Shown here: in pieces, positions 27,057-37,460 of the stretch
Numbering within the stretch: position 1 is the first letter of the stretch
Layout of the letters: each line of letters opens with the position of its first letter
Origin: an uncultured Flavobacteriales bacterium
Lineage (GTDB): Bacteria > Bacteroidota > Bacteroidia > Flavobacteriales > Schleiferiaceae
DNA: 64,000 bases
Direction of reading: 5' to 3'
NCBI GenBank assembly: GCA_913055685.1
Contig: CAJXKC010000003.1
Coordinates: forward strand, 62,001-126,000
Program-made: the position numbers and the translations under genes
Notes under the pieces: generated by a model
Databases searched by the model: none
Seen by the model: the letters and a program-made list of their open reading frames with translations, nothing else
Told to the model about the DNA's origin: nothing

Positions 27057-28835
27057 ATGGCGGATACAAAAAAGGAGAAGCGCAAACTGAGTAAATCAGC
27101 GCTTCGGAAGTCCTTACGTCTTTACAAATACGTTAAACCTTATCGCGGGGAGTTTCTGATAGGCTTAGTCTTTTTAGTACTTAGCTCTGCGGCTAATTTA
27201 GCCTTCCCGAAGTTCCTGGGAGACCTAGTGGATGCCTCTAATTCGGATCAAATATTTGAACGAATTGAGGAAATATCTCTATTACTGATTGGTATTCTAC
27301 TCGCCCAAGCGATTGTATCTTTTTTCCGGGTAGTACTCTTTGTGAATGTTACGCAAAAGACGCTAGCCTCTTTGCGCCAGGCTACCTACGAACACCTTAT
27401 TAAACTACCAATTAACTTTTTTAATAGTAAAAGGGTAGGCGAACTTAATAGTCGTATCTCCTCCGATATATCCTTACTGCAGGAAACCTTTACAACTACC
27501 TTGGCCGAGTTTATTCGCCAAATGATTATCATCTTTGGTGGTATATCCATCCTTCTGGTAACCTCTACTAAACTCACCCTCTTTATGCTGGCTATTGTAC
27601 CCGTAGTAATGTTGGTAGCGGTTTTCTTTGGTCGTTTCATCCGCCGCTATGCAAAAGACATGCAATCAGAAGTGGCGAGTTCCAATACTATTGTGGAAGA
27701 AACCTTACAGGGGATTTTTAATGTGAAAGCTTTCGCGAACGAGTTTTTTGAAATAAGTCGCTATCGCCTCAAAACCAATGAAGTGGCCAAAATAGGGATG
27801 AAAGGCGGTGTTTACCGTGGGGCTTTTAGTTCCTTCATCATTTTGGGAATGTTTGGGGCTATTGTTGCCGTTATTTGGCGTGGCGTTAATCTTATTGCCG
27901 CCGGTGAATTGGCTACTGGCGAATTGTTCAGCTTCGTTATTTACTCGGCCTTTATTGGTGGTTCTATAGGAGGTTTAGCCAATGTATATGCCAACCTTCA
28001 AAAGGCTATTGGTGCGACTGAGGACTTAATGGATATTTTCGACGAAGAAACTGAAACCTTGCAAAACCCCGAGGATCGCGAAAGCTTGGAGCAATTTAAA
28101 GGTAGTCTCGAAGTCAGAAATCTCAATTTCCGCTATCCGAATCGCCCCGATGAACAAGTCTTGAAAGACCTTAGTTTCAAAGTGGATGCCGGGGAGCAAT
28201 TGGCGATAGTAGGACCAAGTGGAGCGGGAAAATCTACCCTTGTCTCCTTAATCTTACAATTCTACCAAGCGGAAAATGGAGCCATTATTTTTGATGGCAA
28301 AGAGGCTACTGAATATCAGTTGTCTAGTATTCGTGCGCAAATGGCAGTAGTACCCCAAGATGTATTTCTCTTTGGCGGTAGTATCCGTGAAAACATCGCT
28401 TATGGTAAGCCCAATGCCAGCGAAGATGAAATTATTGCTGCGGCTAAAAAAGCCAATGCCTATGATTTCATTTTAGGTTTTAAAGAAGGCTTAGAGACCA
28501 TCGTTGGTGAAAGAGGGGTGCAATTATCAGGTGGACAAAGACAAAGAATCGCCATTGCCCGAGCTTTACTTAAAGATCCTAAAATCCTCATCTTAGATGA
28601 GGCCACATCGGCCTTGGATTCGGAATCAGAGCGATTAGTGCAAGAAGCTTTGGATAATTTAATGCAAGGACGCACCTCTATTGTTATTGCCCACCGCCTT
28701 GCTACTGTTCGTAAAGCGGACCGTATTTTGGTGCTGGACCAAGGTGAAAAAGTAGAGCTCGGCAGCCATGAGGAGCTCATTCAAAATACAGAGGGGCTTT
28801 ATTACAGCCTTAGTGAACTGCAATTCAATTCTTAA
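27057..28835 (+). CDS. MsbA-like ABC exporter (fused permease and ATPase)
   Basis: 592 residues. A type-IV exporter membrane domain (six helices, residues about 30-315) is followed by an ATPase domain with Walker A GPSGAGKST (about residues 386-394), Q-loop VPQDVFLFGG, signature LSGGQ (about 490-494), Walker B ILILDEATSALD and H-loop AHRLAT. It works as a homodimer moving lipid or drug substrates outward. It could be the lipid A flippase MsbA, but Bacteroidota carry several close paralogues, so no symbol is given. Confidence 0.93.
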   Translation: MADTKKEKRKLSKSALRKSLRLYKYVKPYRGEFLIGLVFLVLSSAANLAFPKFLGDLVDASNSDQIFERIEEISLLLIGILLAQAIVSFFRVVLFVNVTQKTLASLRQATYEHLIKLPINFFNSKRVGELNSRISSDISLLQETFTTTLAEFIRQMIIIFGGISILLVTSTKLTLFMLAIVPVVMLVAVFFGRFIRRYAKDMQSEVASSNTIVEETLQGIFNVKAFANEFFEISRYRLKTNEVAKIGMKGGVYRGAFSSFIILGMFGAIVAVIWRGVNLIAAGELATGELFSFVIYSAFIGGSIGGLANVYANLQKAIGATEDLMDIFDEETETLQNPEDRESLEQFKGSLEVRNLNFRYPNRPDEQVLKDLSFKVDAGEQLAIVGPSGAGKSTLVSLILQFYQAENGAIIFDGKEATEYQLSSIRAQMAVVPQDVFLFGGSIRENIAYGKPNASEDEIIAAAKKANAYDFILGFKEGLETIVGERGVQLSGGQRQRIAIARALLKDPKILILDEATSALDSESERLVQEALDNLMQGRTSIVIAHRLATVRKADRILVLDQGEKVELGSHEELIQNTEGLYYSLSELQFNS

Positions 28836-28890
28836 CCTCTTTTTGTTAGTAAGGCTTAAAGCAGGACCCCAAATTCGATTCGGGCCTTTG

Positions 28891-28898
28891 TATATTTG
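28891..28898 (+). promoter_or_regulatory. possible -7 box in front of ftsB
   Basis: TATATTTG ends only 3 bases before the ATG, which would make the mRNA leaderless or start inside the gene. It may be chance. Confidence 0.25.
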
Positions 28899-28901
28899 AC
28901 T

Positions 28902-29225
28902 ATGCGCAAATTCTGGGAAATCATCCAGTCTAAATTATGGTTCCAATTCGTTTCGAACCGCTATATCCTAGCTCTTATCCTATTTGGCTTATGGATGGGG
29001 TTTTTGGATGTTAACTCTTGGCTAATCCACCGCGAATTAAATCAGGAAATAGAAAAGCTCGAAAATAGTATTGAATACTATAAAGGCGAAATTGAGAAAG
29101 ACGAAGCGCAACTTGAGCAATTAAACTCGAGTCCGGAAGCGCTGGAGAAATTCGCCCGTGAGCAATATTTTCTGGTCGGACCCAAAGAAGAAGTTTACCT
29201 CATCGAGGACGAGCCAGCATCATAA
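28902..29225 (+). CDS. FtsB/DivIC-type septum formation initiator
   Basis: 107 residues from ATG 28902. A short cytoplasmic N-terminus, one membrane helix (about residues 22-38), a coiled coil (REL-NQEIEKLENSIEYYKGEIEKDEAQLEQL) and the family's closing LEKFAREQYFLVGPKEEVYLIE. It acts in the FtsQLB divisome complex. In many Bacteroidota it sits directly before the methylmalonyl-CoA mutase genes. Here that order holds, except that a large sortilin-type gene lies between. Confidence 0.9.
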   Translation: MRKFWEIIQSKLWFQFVSNRYILALILFGLWMGFLDVNSWLIHRELNQEIEKLENSIEYYKGEIEKDEAQLEQLNSSPEALEKFAREQYFLVGPKEEVYLIEDEPAS

Positions 29226-29275
29226 TGTTAAAATCTATTTGAAGCTTCGTATTTTAGGCGGAAAGAAAATTTCCA

Positions 29276-32200
29276 ATGAAGCAAAGCAAATACTACTATT
29301 CCTTCCTTAGCCTATTATTAATCAGTCTTTTCCAGCCAAGCTTTGGACAAATAGACACCAATTACCTTGGTAGTCTAGAATGGCGAAATATTGGTCCCTT
29401 TAGGGGAGGTCGTTCTTGTGCAGTTACTGGCGTCCCAGGTAAAGCCAATCTCTTTTATTTTGGCAGTGCGGGCGGCGGAGTTTGGCGCAGTAATGACGCC
29501 GGGAACAGCTGGGAAAATATTTCGGATGGCTTTTTCGGAGGTAGTATTGGCGCTATTGCAGTTGCTCCAAGTGATCCCAACGTTATTTATGTAGGTCAGG
29601 GTGAAGAAACCGTGCGCGGAAACGTGAGCTCTGGCTTTGGCCTCTGGAAATCTGTCGACGCCGGAAAAACATGGTTCCACATTGGCTTAAAAGATAGTCG
29701 CCATATTGGGCGCATCCGGGTTCACCCAAAAAACCCAGATATCGTCTACGTTGCGGCCATGGGTAATTTATACAAAGACACTGAAGAAAGAGGGGTCTAT
29801 AAAAGTACTGATGGGGGTAAAAACTGGCAGCGCGTACTTTTCTCCGATGCTGCTAGTGGTGCAGTGGATTTATTGATTGATCCGCAAAATCACCGCACTC
29901 TTTACGCTTCCACCTGGACCATTCGTCGCACCCCCTACTCACTTTCCAGCGGAGGTAAGGGCTCTAAGCTTTGGAAAAGTACCGATGAGGGGGAAACTTG
30001 GACCGAGCTATCTAATAACGATGGTTTTCCAGCGGGCTTAAAGGGAATTATTGGGGTAGCGGTATCACCAGTTAACAATCAAAGGGTCTGGGCCTTGGTA
30101 GAAAACGAACCCGATGGTGGACTCTACCGCAGTGAAAATGGTGGTAAGACTTGGCGTAAAATCAATAATCAGCGTTCCATCCGCCAAAGAGCCTGGTATT
30201 ACACTCGCATTTACGCCCATCCTACTGATGTAGATCAACTTTATATTATGAATGTCCGCTACCACCACTCTAAGGACGGAGGCAAGACTTTCGGTCGTTA
30301 CAATGCGCCGCACGGCGACCACCATGATTTATGGATTGACCCAACTGAGCCGAGTCGGATGATAATTGGTGACGACGGAGGTGCGCAAGTAAGTTTTGAT
30401 GCGGGAAATAATTGGACTACCTATTACAATCAGCCTACCGCTCAGTTTTATCGCGTTAAGACCGACAATCATTTCCCGTTTCGCATTTATGGTGCCCAGC
30501 AAGACAATAGCTCCATTCGCATCAATCACCGCAGCGACGGTAGTTTTATTGGCGAACGTGATTGGGAGGTAACCGCCGGTGGTGAAGCAGGGCATCATGC
30601 TATTTACCCTAAAAATGAGGATATCGTATTCGGAGGGGAGTACGGTGGATTTATGGCGCGACTAAATCACCAAACTGGTCAGCGACAAGCTACCAACGTA
30701 TGGCCAAATAACCCTTTGGGGCATGGTGTGGAGGATATGAAATACCGCTTTCAATGGAACTACCCTATCTTTTTCTCTAAACATGATCCAGAGGTACTCT
30801 ATGCCTTTTCCAATCACGTGCACAGAAGCACAGATTTAGGTAAAACATGGGAAACCATTAGTCCGGATTTAACCACCGACGATAAATCTAAACAAGGTCC
30901 TTCTGGTGGTCCCATCACCAAGGATAACACGGCGGTGGAATATTACTGCACCATTTTTGCCGCCGCCGAATCCCCCATCAAAAAAGGAATTCTTTGGACC
31001 GGTAGCGATGATGGGAAGATTCATATTAGTCGCGATAATGGCGAGAACTGGCAGGATGTTAGCCCTAAAGGTTTACCTGAGTTTAGCCAAATTAATAGCA
31101 TCGAAGCCGATCCTTTCAATGAAGGGGGCTTATACGTGGCAGCAACGCGCTACAAATGGGGCGACTTTAATCCTTATCTGTACTATACCAAGGATTTTGG
31201 TAAATCTTGGAAACGTATTGATAAGGGCATCGACCGCATGCATTTTACGCGTGTGATTCGCACCGACCCCCACCGAGAAGGTTTATTATTCGCTGGAACG
31301 GAGTACGGCCTATACCTATCGATAGATGGTGGCGCCAATTGGCAAGCCTTCCAAAATAATTTACCTCTAGTACCCATTACCGACTTGGCTTTAAAAGACC
31401 GTCATTTAATTGCCGCTACTCAGGGCCGTGGCTTCTGGCTTATAGATGATTTAAACCCCTTATATGAACTAAGCCCTAGTTTTAACAAGGACTTGCATGT
31501 TTTTAAACCAAAGCCAACCTATTTGATGCAGGCGGGCTATGGGGGTAAATCGAAGACCATGGGAGAAAATCATCCTAATGGACTCATCCTAAACTACTAT
31601 ATCGCAAATCTCGATTCTACCATTGACTACCAGATTCGGTTTGTAGATGAGCAAGGAGCGGAAGTGCGCAAATTTAGCTCCCAAGCAAGCGCCAAGAACG
31701 AAAAATGGGAGCCCAAAGAGGGAGCCAATCGTTTTATCTGGAACTTACGCAAGAAAGGCTTTGAACAAATTGAAGGTATGATACTTTGGTACGTTTTACG
31801 ACAAGGACCTTATATTATTCCTGGGAATTACGAGGTACAGCTTATCGCTGATGGCGACACCTTGCGACAATCTTTCCCCGTAATCCTAGACCCACGGCTA
31901 TCAATTGAGCCCCAGGATTTGGAAGCGCAACATCAGTTCTTGGATGAAGTAATTGCCGGTATGGATAGCATCAATAAATGTATCCGGGAAATACGCTCTT
32001 TAAACGCAGATCTTAAGACTGCTAAGGAAAGGATAAGTGACACTGCCTTAATTGCGCGCATAGACCAATTGATGGAACTTGGTTCTGCGGTAGAGAAAGC
32101 CCTTTACCAGACTAAGAACCGCAGTCCCCAAGACCCCTTAAACTTCCCCATTCGTCTCAATAACAAGTATGGTCATGTAGGTGCTCTAGCCTCAATTGGC

Positions 32201-32353
32201 TTCCAGGCCCCCACAGCAGCCATGTACAGCGTAAAAGCAGAGTTGGAAGAAGCAATTAATGCGGAATTCGAAAAATGGAAAAAAGTAAAAGCCCAAGCCC
32301 AAACTTTAAACCAGGATTTACGCAAGAGTGATTTTCCAATTTTGAAGTGGTAA
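29276..32353 (+). CDS. secreted sortilin/BNR beta-propeller protein
   Basis: 1025 residues with a signal peptide (about 1-24). Many Asp-box/BNR turns (SNDAGNSWENIS, SVDAGKTWFHIG, STDGGKNWQRV, SRDNGENWQDV, SIDGGANWQAF) define a VPS10/sortilin-like ten-bladed propeller over about residues 30-730. A C-terminal beta-sandwich and helical tail follow. Bacteroidota encode several of these, annotated as glycosyl hydrolases or VPS10-domain proteins; the enzymatic activity is not established. There is no C-terminal type IX sorting domain: the last residues are SDFPILKW. It is inserted between ftsB and mutA on the same strand. Confidence 0.88.
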   Translation: MKQSKYYYSFLSLLLISLFQPSFGQIDTNYLGSLEWRNIGPFRGGRSCAVTGVPGKANLFYFGSAGGGVWRSNDAGNSWENISDGFFGGSIGAIAVAPSDPNVIYVGQGEETVRGNVSSGFGLWKSVDAGKTWFHIGLKDSRHIGRIRVHPKNPDIVYVAAMGNLYKDTEERGVYKSTDGGKNWQRVLFSDAASGAVDLLIDPQNHRTLYASTWTIRRTPYSLSSGGKGSKLWKSTDEGETWTELSNNDGFPAGLKGIIGVAVSPVNNQRVWALVENEPDGGLYRSENGGKTWRKINNQRSIRQRAWYYTRIYAHPTDVDQLYIMNVRYHHSKDGGKTFGRYNAPHGDHHDLWIDPTEPSRMIIGDDGGAQVSFDAGNNWTTYYNQPTAQFYRVKTDNHFPFRIYGAQQDNSSIRINHRSDGSFIGERDWEVTAGGEAGHHAIYPKNEDIVFGGEYGGFMARLNHQTGQRQATNVWPNNPLGHGVEDMKYRFQWNYPIFFSKHDPEVLYAFSNHVHRSTDLGKTWETISPDLTTDDKSKQGPSGGPITKDNTAVEYYCTIFAAAESPIKKGILWTGSDDGKIHISRDNGENWQDVSPKGLPEFSQINSIEADPFNEGGLYVAATRYKWGDFNPYLYYTKDFGKSWKRIDKGIDRMHFTRVIRTDPHREGLLFAGTEYGLYLSIDGGANWQAFQNNLPLVPITDLALKDRHLIAATQGRGFWLIDDLNPLYELSPSFNKDLHVFKPKPTYLMQAGYGGKSKTMGENHPNGLILNYYIANLDSTIDYQIRFVDEQGAEVRKFSSQASAKNEKWEPKEGANRFIWNLRKKGFEQIEGMILWYVLRQGPYIIPGNYEVQLIADGDTLRQSFPVILDPRLSIEPQDLEAQHQFLDEVIAGMDSINKCIREIRSLNADLKTAKERISDTALIARIDQLMELGSAVEKALYQTKNRSPQDPLNFPIRLNNKYGHVGALASIGFQAPTAAMYSVKAELEEAINAEFEKWKKVKAQAQTLNQDLRKSDFPILKW

Positions 32354-32414
32354 AATGAGCTTTTTTCCTTCTAGAAACTCAAAGAATTAAGAACTTTGTT
32401 CAAAATTAAAACTC

Positions 32415-33806
32415 ATGTCTGAGTCCAGTCTTTTTAAGGATTTCCCGGAAATATCCGAAGCGGAGTGGAAAGCGAAAATAATCAAGGACCTTAGAGGAAA
32501 AGCCTACGAAGAAATTGTAAGGCAAAGTCCCGATGGTATCGCAATCCAACCCATTTACACCGAAGAGAGCAGTCCGATTAAAGCCCAAGCGCTTAAGGAA
32601 CATCCCAAATGGGATAATGTGATCGAGCTAGAAGTTAAGGATGCCAAAGAGGCGAATAAAGAAGCATTGCTCTACCTAAACCGCGGCGCTACTTCGCTGC
32701 TATTTTACCTCGATGCAAAGGTGGATTTATCGGTCTTGTTAAAAGATATCCAATTGGAGTACATCTGTTGCAATTTTGTATTGGCAGGAGACACCGAGTA
32801 TTACCGTGATGCCTTCAAAGATTTGATTGCCCAAAGAGGCATAGATGAAGCAGAGTTGGAGGGAAGCATCAATTTTGATCCTTTGGAAAATTTAGCCCGC
32901 ACCGGAAACTGGTTCCGTAGTGAAGAGCAGGATTTCCAAGACTTAGCAGGATTACATCAGGGGAATTTTAAAGGTTTTAGGTCCATTGCCATAAACGCCA
33001 ATTTGTTTGCAAATGCCGGGGCCACTCCTGGACAGCAGCTAGGCATCGCCTTGGCCATGGCTTACGAATACCAGAACCGATTAAAATTAAAAGACAGTCG
33101 CTCCTATTGGCTAAACTTCGCCATTGGCTCCGATTATTTTTCGGAAATAGCCAAGCTTAGGGCCTTCCGTCGACTATGGTCGCAATGGCAATCCGAATTA
33201 GGTTTAGAGCCTAAGGAAGTACGGATCTATGCCGAAACTATGAGTCGAAATAAAAGTATTCTGGACAAGTACAATAATCTTATTCGCACCACTTCGGAAG
33301 CCATGGCTGCAGTTATAGGAGGCGCGACCGAAGTATGTGTAAAGGGCTTTGGAGAACCGCTAGAAGATTTGGGTTTCTTTCCCCGTCGGCTCGCTTTAAA
33401 TCAGTTGAGCATCATCCAGCACGAGAGTCGCTTCGACCAGGTACGGGATATGGCCGCCGGTAATTATTGGGTTGAAAGCCTTACTGAAGCATTGGCTAGC
33501 AAAGGCTGGGACTTCTTTCAGGAAATTGAAGCCCAAGGTGGCTATATAAAGGCCATAGAAAGCGGATGGTTGCAGAATAAAATTGAAAACGTGGCCAATG
33601 CCGAGCAGGCAAAATTTGATCGCGGAGAATTAAAAATGATTGGGGTAAACATTTACCGTAATGAAGCGGAGGCGTTTTCGGATGAGGTAAAAGCGGCTTT
33701 GCAAAGCAGCTCTAAATCCATTTCGACCCTAGTCAAGCCAATCGCAAGTAAAAGGCTCGCCGAAGCTTTAGAAAAGCAAATAATCCTTGAAAATTCTGCA
33801 TCATGA
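32415..33806 (+). CDS. mutA: methylmalonyl-CoA mutase small (beta) subunit
   Basis: 463 residues related to the TIM-barrel half of the large subunit ([26 protein letters not shown] parallels the active-site region) but without the B12-binding domain and with the substrate residues degenerate. It pairs with MutB to form the heterodimer that isomerises methylmalonyl-CoA and succinyl-CoA. It overlaps mutB by 4 bases (ATGA). It belongs to an operon with mutB, ybaB and meaB. Confidence 0.95.
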   Translation: MSESSLFKDFPEISEAEWKAKIIKDLRGKAYEEIVRQSPDGIAIQPIYTEESSPIKAQALKEHPKWDNVIELEVKDAKEANKEALLYLNRGATSLLFYLDAKVDLSVLLKDIQLEYICCNFVLAGDTEYYRDAFKDLIAQRGIDEAELEGSINFDPLENLARTGNWFRSEEQDFQDLAGLHQGNFKGFRSIAINANLFANAGATPGQQLGIALAMAYEYQNRLKLKDSRSYWLNFAIGSDYFSEIAKLRAFRRLWSQWQSELGLEPKEVRIYAETMSRNKSILDKYNNLIRTTSEAMAAVIGGATEVCVKGFGEPLEDLGFFPRRLALNQLSIIQHESRFDQVRDMAAGNYWVESLTEALASKGWDFFQEIEAQGGYIKAIESGWLQNKIENVANAEQAKFDRGELKMIGVNIYRNEAEAFSDEVKAALQSSSKSISTLVKPIASKRLAEALEKQIILENSAS

Positions 33807-35935
33807 GTCGCCATCAATTCAGTTCAAGCTATCAGGCGAAAGCCTATGAAGCTCCCCAAAGTGAAGTCCATTTATGGCAATCGCATGAGGGATTAGAAAT
33901 CCCCAGTTTATTTAGCAAAAAGGATTTCGAAAAACTACAGCATACCCGTTTCGTTGCAGGCCTACCTCCCTATTTGAGAGGACCTTACAGCAGTATGTAC
34001 ACCCTGCGACCTTGGACCATTCGACAATATGCCGGCTTTAGTACTGCCGAGGAATCGAATGCCTTTTACCGCCGAAATTTAGCCGCCGGACAGAAGGGAC
34101 TATCGGTGGCCTTTGACCTAGCTACCCACCGGGGATATGATTCAGATCACGAAAGGGTGGTTGGTGATGTAGGAAAAGCGGGCGTAGCGATAGACAGCGT
34201 CGAAGACATGAAAATCCTATTCGACCAAATACCGCTCGACCAGATGTCGGTTTCCATGACTATGAATGGCGCGGTAATTCCCGTTATGGCTTTTTACATT
34301 GTCGCCGCCGAGGAACAAGGCGTAAAACCAGAACAACTTAGCGGTACTATTCAGAATGATATTCTGAAGGAATTTATGGTACGTAATACCTATATCTATC
34401 CGCCGCTTCCATCGATGCGCATAATCGCCGATATCTTCGAGTTTACCAGTAGGAATATGCCACGTTTTAACAGCATTTCCATTAGTGGTTATCATATGCA
34501 TGAAGCGGGAGCTACAGCTGATATCGAACTTGCTTATACCCTTGCCGATGGCTTGGAATACATTCGCACCGGGTTAAAGGCGGGACTAAAAATTGACGAT
34601 TTCGCCCCGCGACTCTCCTTCTTCTGGGGAATAGGCATGAATCATTTTATGGAGATTGCCAAGTTGCGCGCCGGCCGCATGCTCTGGGCCAAATTGGTTA
34701 AACAGTTTGAGCCGCAAAATGCCAAGTCTATGGCCTTGCGTACGCATAGTCAGACTTCGGGCTATAGCCTCACCGAGCAGGATCCTTTTAACAATGTTGC
34801 GCGCACTACTATCGAGGCCATGGCTGCTGCCTTTGGAGGCACCCAAAGTTTACACACGAATTCTTTGGATGAAGCGATTGCCTTACCAACTGACTTCTCG
34901 GCGCGTATTGCTCGTAATACCCAGCTTATTTTACAAGAAGAATTGGGCATAAACCGCAGTGCCGATCCTTGGGGTGGTAGCTGGTATGTAGAATATTTAA
35001 CCGATCAAATTGCCCAAAAAGCTTGGAAGCTGATTGAGGAAGTAGAAGAATTGGGAGGTATGGCCAAGGCCATTGAAACCGGTTTACCCAAGATGCGGAT
35101 CGAGGAAGCGGCAGCCAAGAAACAAGCGCGGATCGACTCAGGAAAAGAAATGATCATCGGGGTTAATGTTTTCCGCAATGAAAAAGACGAGGCAATAGAG
35201 TTGCTGGAAGTAGACAATGCTGAAGTGCGTCGCAAGCAAATAGAACGCATCAATGCCATTAAAGCCAGCCGGAATGAAGCCAAGGTTCAAGATTGTTTAA
35301 ATAAGATTGAAAGCGCGGCTAAAAGTAGTGAAGATAACCTCTTGGCCCTTGCAGTTGATGCTGCTCGAGAAAGGGCTACCTTAGGAGAGATTAGTCTAGC
35401 CATGGAAAAAGCTTTTGGTCGTTACAAAGCGACCATTCGTTCTATCTCTGGTGTATACAGTAAGGAAATGAAATCTGATTCGAAATTCCATAAAGCGCAA
35501 GAGTTAGCCAATAAATTCGAAGCACAAGAAGGTCGTCGCCCCCGCATTATGGTGGCTAAAATGGGGCAAGATGGCCACGACCGCGGCGCCAAAGTGGTAG
35601 CTACTTCTTTTGCCGACCTCGGATTTGATGTAGACATCGGTCCTTTATTCCAAACCCCAGCCGAAGCGGCTAAACAGGCAGTAGAAAATGATGTTCATTT
35701 ATTAGGAGTCTCCTCTTTAGCTGCTGGTCATAAGACGCTGGTTCCCCAAGTAATTGCCGAATTAAAAAAGCTGGGCCGAGAAGACATTCTAGTAATTGCC
35801 GGTGGGGTAATACCTCCGAATGATTACGATTATCTCTTTGAAGCCGGCGTGGTCGGTGTCTTTGGTCCGGGTACCGTTATTGCCGACGCGGCCGCCAAAA
35901 TTCTAGCCCTGATGTTAAACGAAGAAGCCCCTTAG
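33803..35935 (+). CDS. mutB: methylmalonyl-CoA mutase large (alpha) subunit
   Basis: 710 residues. The N-terminal barrel holds [20 protein letters not shown], the [10 protein letters not shown] segment and [19 protein letters not shown]. The C-terminal cobalamin domain has the base-off D-x-H-x-x-G motif at residues 590-595 (DGHDRG) and [15 protein letters not shown]. The enzyme uses adenosylcobalamin for propionate, odd-chain fatty acid and branched amino acid breakdown. Its Mg-GTP chaperone MeaB is two genes downstream. Confidence 0.98.
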   Translation: MSRHQFSSSYQAKAYEAPQSEVHLWQSHEGLEIPSLFSKKDFEKLQHTRFVAGLPPYLRGPYSSMYTLRPWTIRQYAGFSTAEESNAFYRRNLAAGQKGLSVAFDLATHRGYDSDHERVVGDVGKAGVAIDSVEDMKILFDQIPLDQMSVSMTMNGAVIPVMAFYIVAAEEQGVKPEQLSGTIQNDILKEFMVRNTYIYPPLPSMRIIADIFEFTSRNMPRFNSISISGYHMHEAGATADIELAYTLADGLEYIRTGLKAGLKIDDFAPRLSFFWGIGMNHFMEIAKLRAGRMLWAKLVKQFEPQNAKSMALRTHSQTSGYSLTEQDPFNNVARTTIEAMAAAFGGTQSLHTNSLDEAIALPTDFSARIARNTQLILQEELGINRSADPWGGSWYVEYLTDQIAQKAWKLIEEVEELGGMAKAIETGLPKMRIEEAAAKKQARIDSGKEMIIGVNVFRNEKDEAIELLEVDNAEVRRKQIERINAIKASRNEAKVQDCLNKIESAAKSSEDNLLALAVDAARERATLGEISLAMEKAFGRYKATIRSISGVYSKEMKSDSKFHKAQELANKFEAQEGRRPRIMVAKMGQDGHDRGAKVVATSFADLGFDVDIGPLFQTPAEAAKQAVENDVHLLGVSSLAAGHKTLVPQVIAELKKLGREDILVIAGGVIPPNDYDYLFEAGVVGVFGPGTVIADAAAKILALMLNEEAP

Positions 35936-35938
35936 AGC

Positions 35939-36247
35939 ATGTTTGGAAATTTAAAAGATATGATGGGCAAGCTGCAAGAAGCGCAGGCCCAATCAAAAAA
36001 GATGAAAGAACGCCTTGCCGAAGTCCAGATCAAGGAAGGCGACAATGATCTTTGGGTTTTAATTAATGCCAATCGTGAGGTCAAGGATATTCATATTGAC
36101 GATTCGCTCATGCAGGATTCCGAAGAGCTTTCGGATCGTTTGGTGCTTTGTTTAAACAAGGCCTTGGATAAAGCTGCCCAAATTCACGAACAGGAAATGC
36201 AGTCGGTAGCAAAAGACATGATGCCGGGCTTAGATATGTTTAAATAA
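35939..36247 (+). CDS. YbaB/EbfC-family nucleoid-associated protein
   Basis: 102 residues: an N-terminal helix rich in Met, Gln and Lys (KDMMGKLQEAQAQSKKMKERLAEV), a central beta layer and a C-terminal helix ending KDMMPGLDMF, the normal YbaB layout. These proteins form dimers that bind DNA; many are encoded with dnaX-recR. Here the gene starts 3 bases after mutB, and its stop overlaps the meaB start (TAATG), so it is locked into the mutase operon. Its role there is unknown. Confidence 0.85.
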   Translation: MFGNLKDMMGKLQEAQAQSKKMKERLAEVQIKEGDNDLWVLINANREVKDIHIDDSLMQDSEELSDRLVLCLNKALDKAAQIHEQEMQSVAKDMMPGLDMFK

Positions 36248-37275
36248 TGGATTCGATAAATCCCAATTTTAAGCGCAGACCGCAACGGCCACTTAGCAAT
36301 GCCGATGATCTATTAAAAGGCATCTTGGCGGGTAATCGGTCAAAATTGGGTCAGGCTTTAACCTTATGCGAATCTAAACTAGCCACGCACCGCAAAGAGG
36401 CGGAGAAGCTTTTACAAATGGCCCTTCCGCATAGCGGCAATTCGGTGCGCATAGGCATTACCGGGGTGCCTGGAGTAGGTAAAAGCACCTTTATTGAAGC
36501 TTTTGGAGAATACCTTATTTCACAAGGAAATAAAGTGGCGGTACTGGCTATAGATCCCAGTAGTGCTAAAACAGGCGGTAGTATTTTAGGGGATAAGACC
36601 CGCATGGAGCTTCTCACCCAAAACGAAAATGCCTTTATAAGACCATCGCCATCTGGAGGCTCCTTGGGAGGTGTAGCCCGTCGTACGCGCGAAAGCATTC
36701 TACTTTGTGAAGCAGCTGGCTATAATGTGATTTTGGTCGAAACTGTCGGGGTAGGCCAAAGTGAGACCACCGTAAAAAACATGGTCGATTTCTTCATGCT
36801 CTTAATGCTAGCTAGCGCTGGTGATGAACTTCAAGGAATCAAAAGAGGCATCATGGAAATGGCCGATTTGGTTTTAATTAATAAGGCCGACTCTCCCGAC
36901 GATCCACAAGTTAAAATGGCCATGGGCGATTATAAACGCGCCCTCCATTTATTTCCAGCTAATGACAATGAATGGATTCCTCCGGTACAGGCCTGCAGCG
37001 CATTAAATAAAACTGGTTTAGAAGCGGCTTGGTCTAGTATCGAGCAGTTTCAAAATCAGCAAAAGCTTAAGGGTTATTGGGCTCAAAATCGAAGTAAACA
37101 GGCCCTAAGCTGGTTTGAAGATAGCATTGGTGAGATTATACTGGAGCAAGTTAGAGCTAGCGACAAGTTTAATACCTTTTATCAAGCGAAAAAAGAAGCG
37201 GTAGCCCAAGGAGAAATTGAACCAGGACTAGCAGCTCATGCTTTAGCGAATGAAATTTTAAAGCATTCTTTTTAG
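36247..37275 (+). CDS. meaB: methylmalonyl-CoA mutase-associated GTPase MeaB
   Basis: 342 residues of the ArgK/MeaB G3E family: Walker A GVPGVGKS at residues 73-80, AIDPSS (switch), ETVGVGQSE and NKADSPDD for guanine. MeaB loads and protects the adenosylcobalamin cofactor of the mutase. The operon position confirms MeaB rather than the arginine-kinase label once used for this family. Confidence 0.97.
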   Translation: MDSINPNFKRRPQRPLSNADDLLKGILAGNRSKLGQALTLCESKLATHRKEAEKLLQMALPHSGNSVRIGITGVPGVGKSTFIEAFGEYLISQGNKVAVLAIDPSSAKTGGSILGDKTRMELLTQNENAFIRPSPSGGSLGGVARRTRESILLCEAAGYNVILVETVGVGQSETTVKNMVDFFMLLMLASAGDELQGIKRGIMEMADLVLINKADSPDDPQVKMAMGDYKRALHLFPANDNEWIPPVQACSALNKTGLEAAWSSIEQFQNQQKLKGYWAQNRSKQALSWFEDSIGEIILEQVRASDKFNTFYQAKKEAVAQGEIEPGLAAHALANEILKHSF

Positions 37276-37407
37276 GCCAATGCCCTTTCTTAAAAATTGA
37301 TCTCTATCAACTTATACTTTAGCCGCTTAGGTTGAAGGCCTAGCATTTTAAATCTATCCTTTGCTTTAGCTGGCAAAAAATAAAATGGCTATGAGGCAAA
37401 ATTGAGA

Positions 37408-37439
37408 TTTGTAAATGCTGGCTGTGGCGGTTATATTCG
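37408..37439 (+). promoter_or_regulatory. promoter of outer-membrane protein gene
   Basis: TTTG (37408-37411), 20 bases, TATATTCG (37432-37439), 21 bases before the ATG. The spacing equals that of the ssrA promoter. Confidence 0.5.
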
Positions 37440-37460
37440 CTTCACTAATCAATTTTTACT

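Noticed and set aside
28887-28902. Leaderless transcript for ftsB as a firm finding
   Set aside because: The TATATTTG box has no -33 partner and its distance to the ATG is implausible; listed only as a weak feature.
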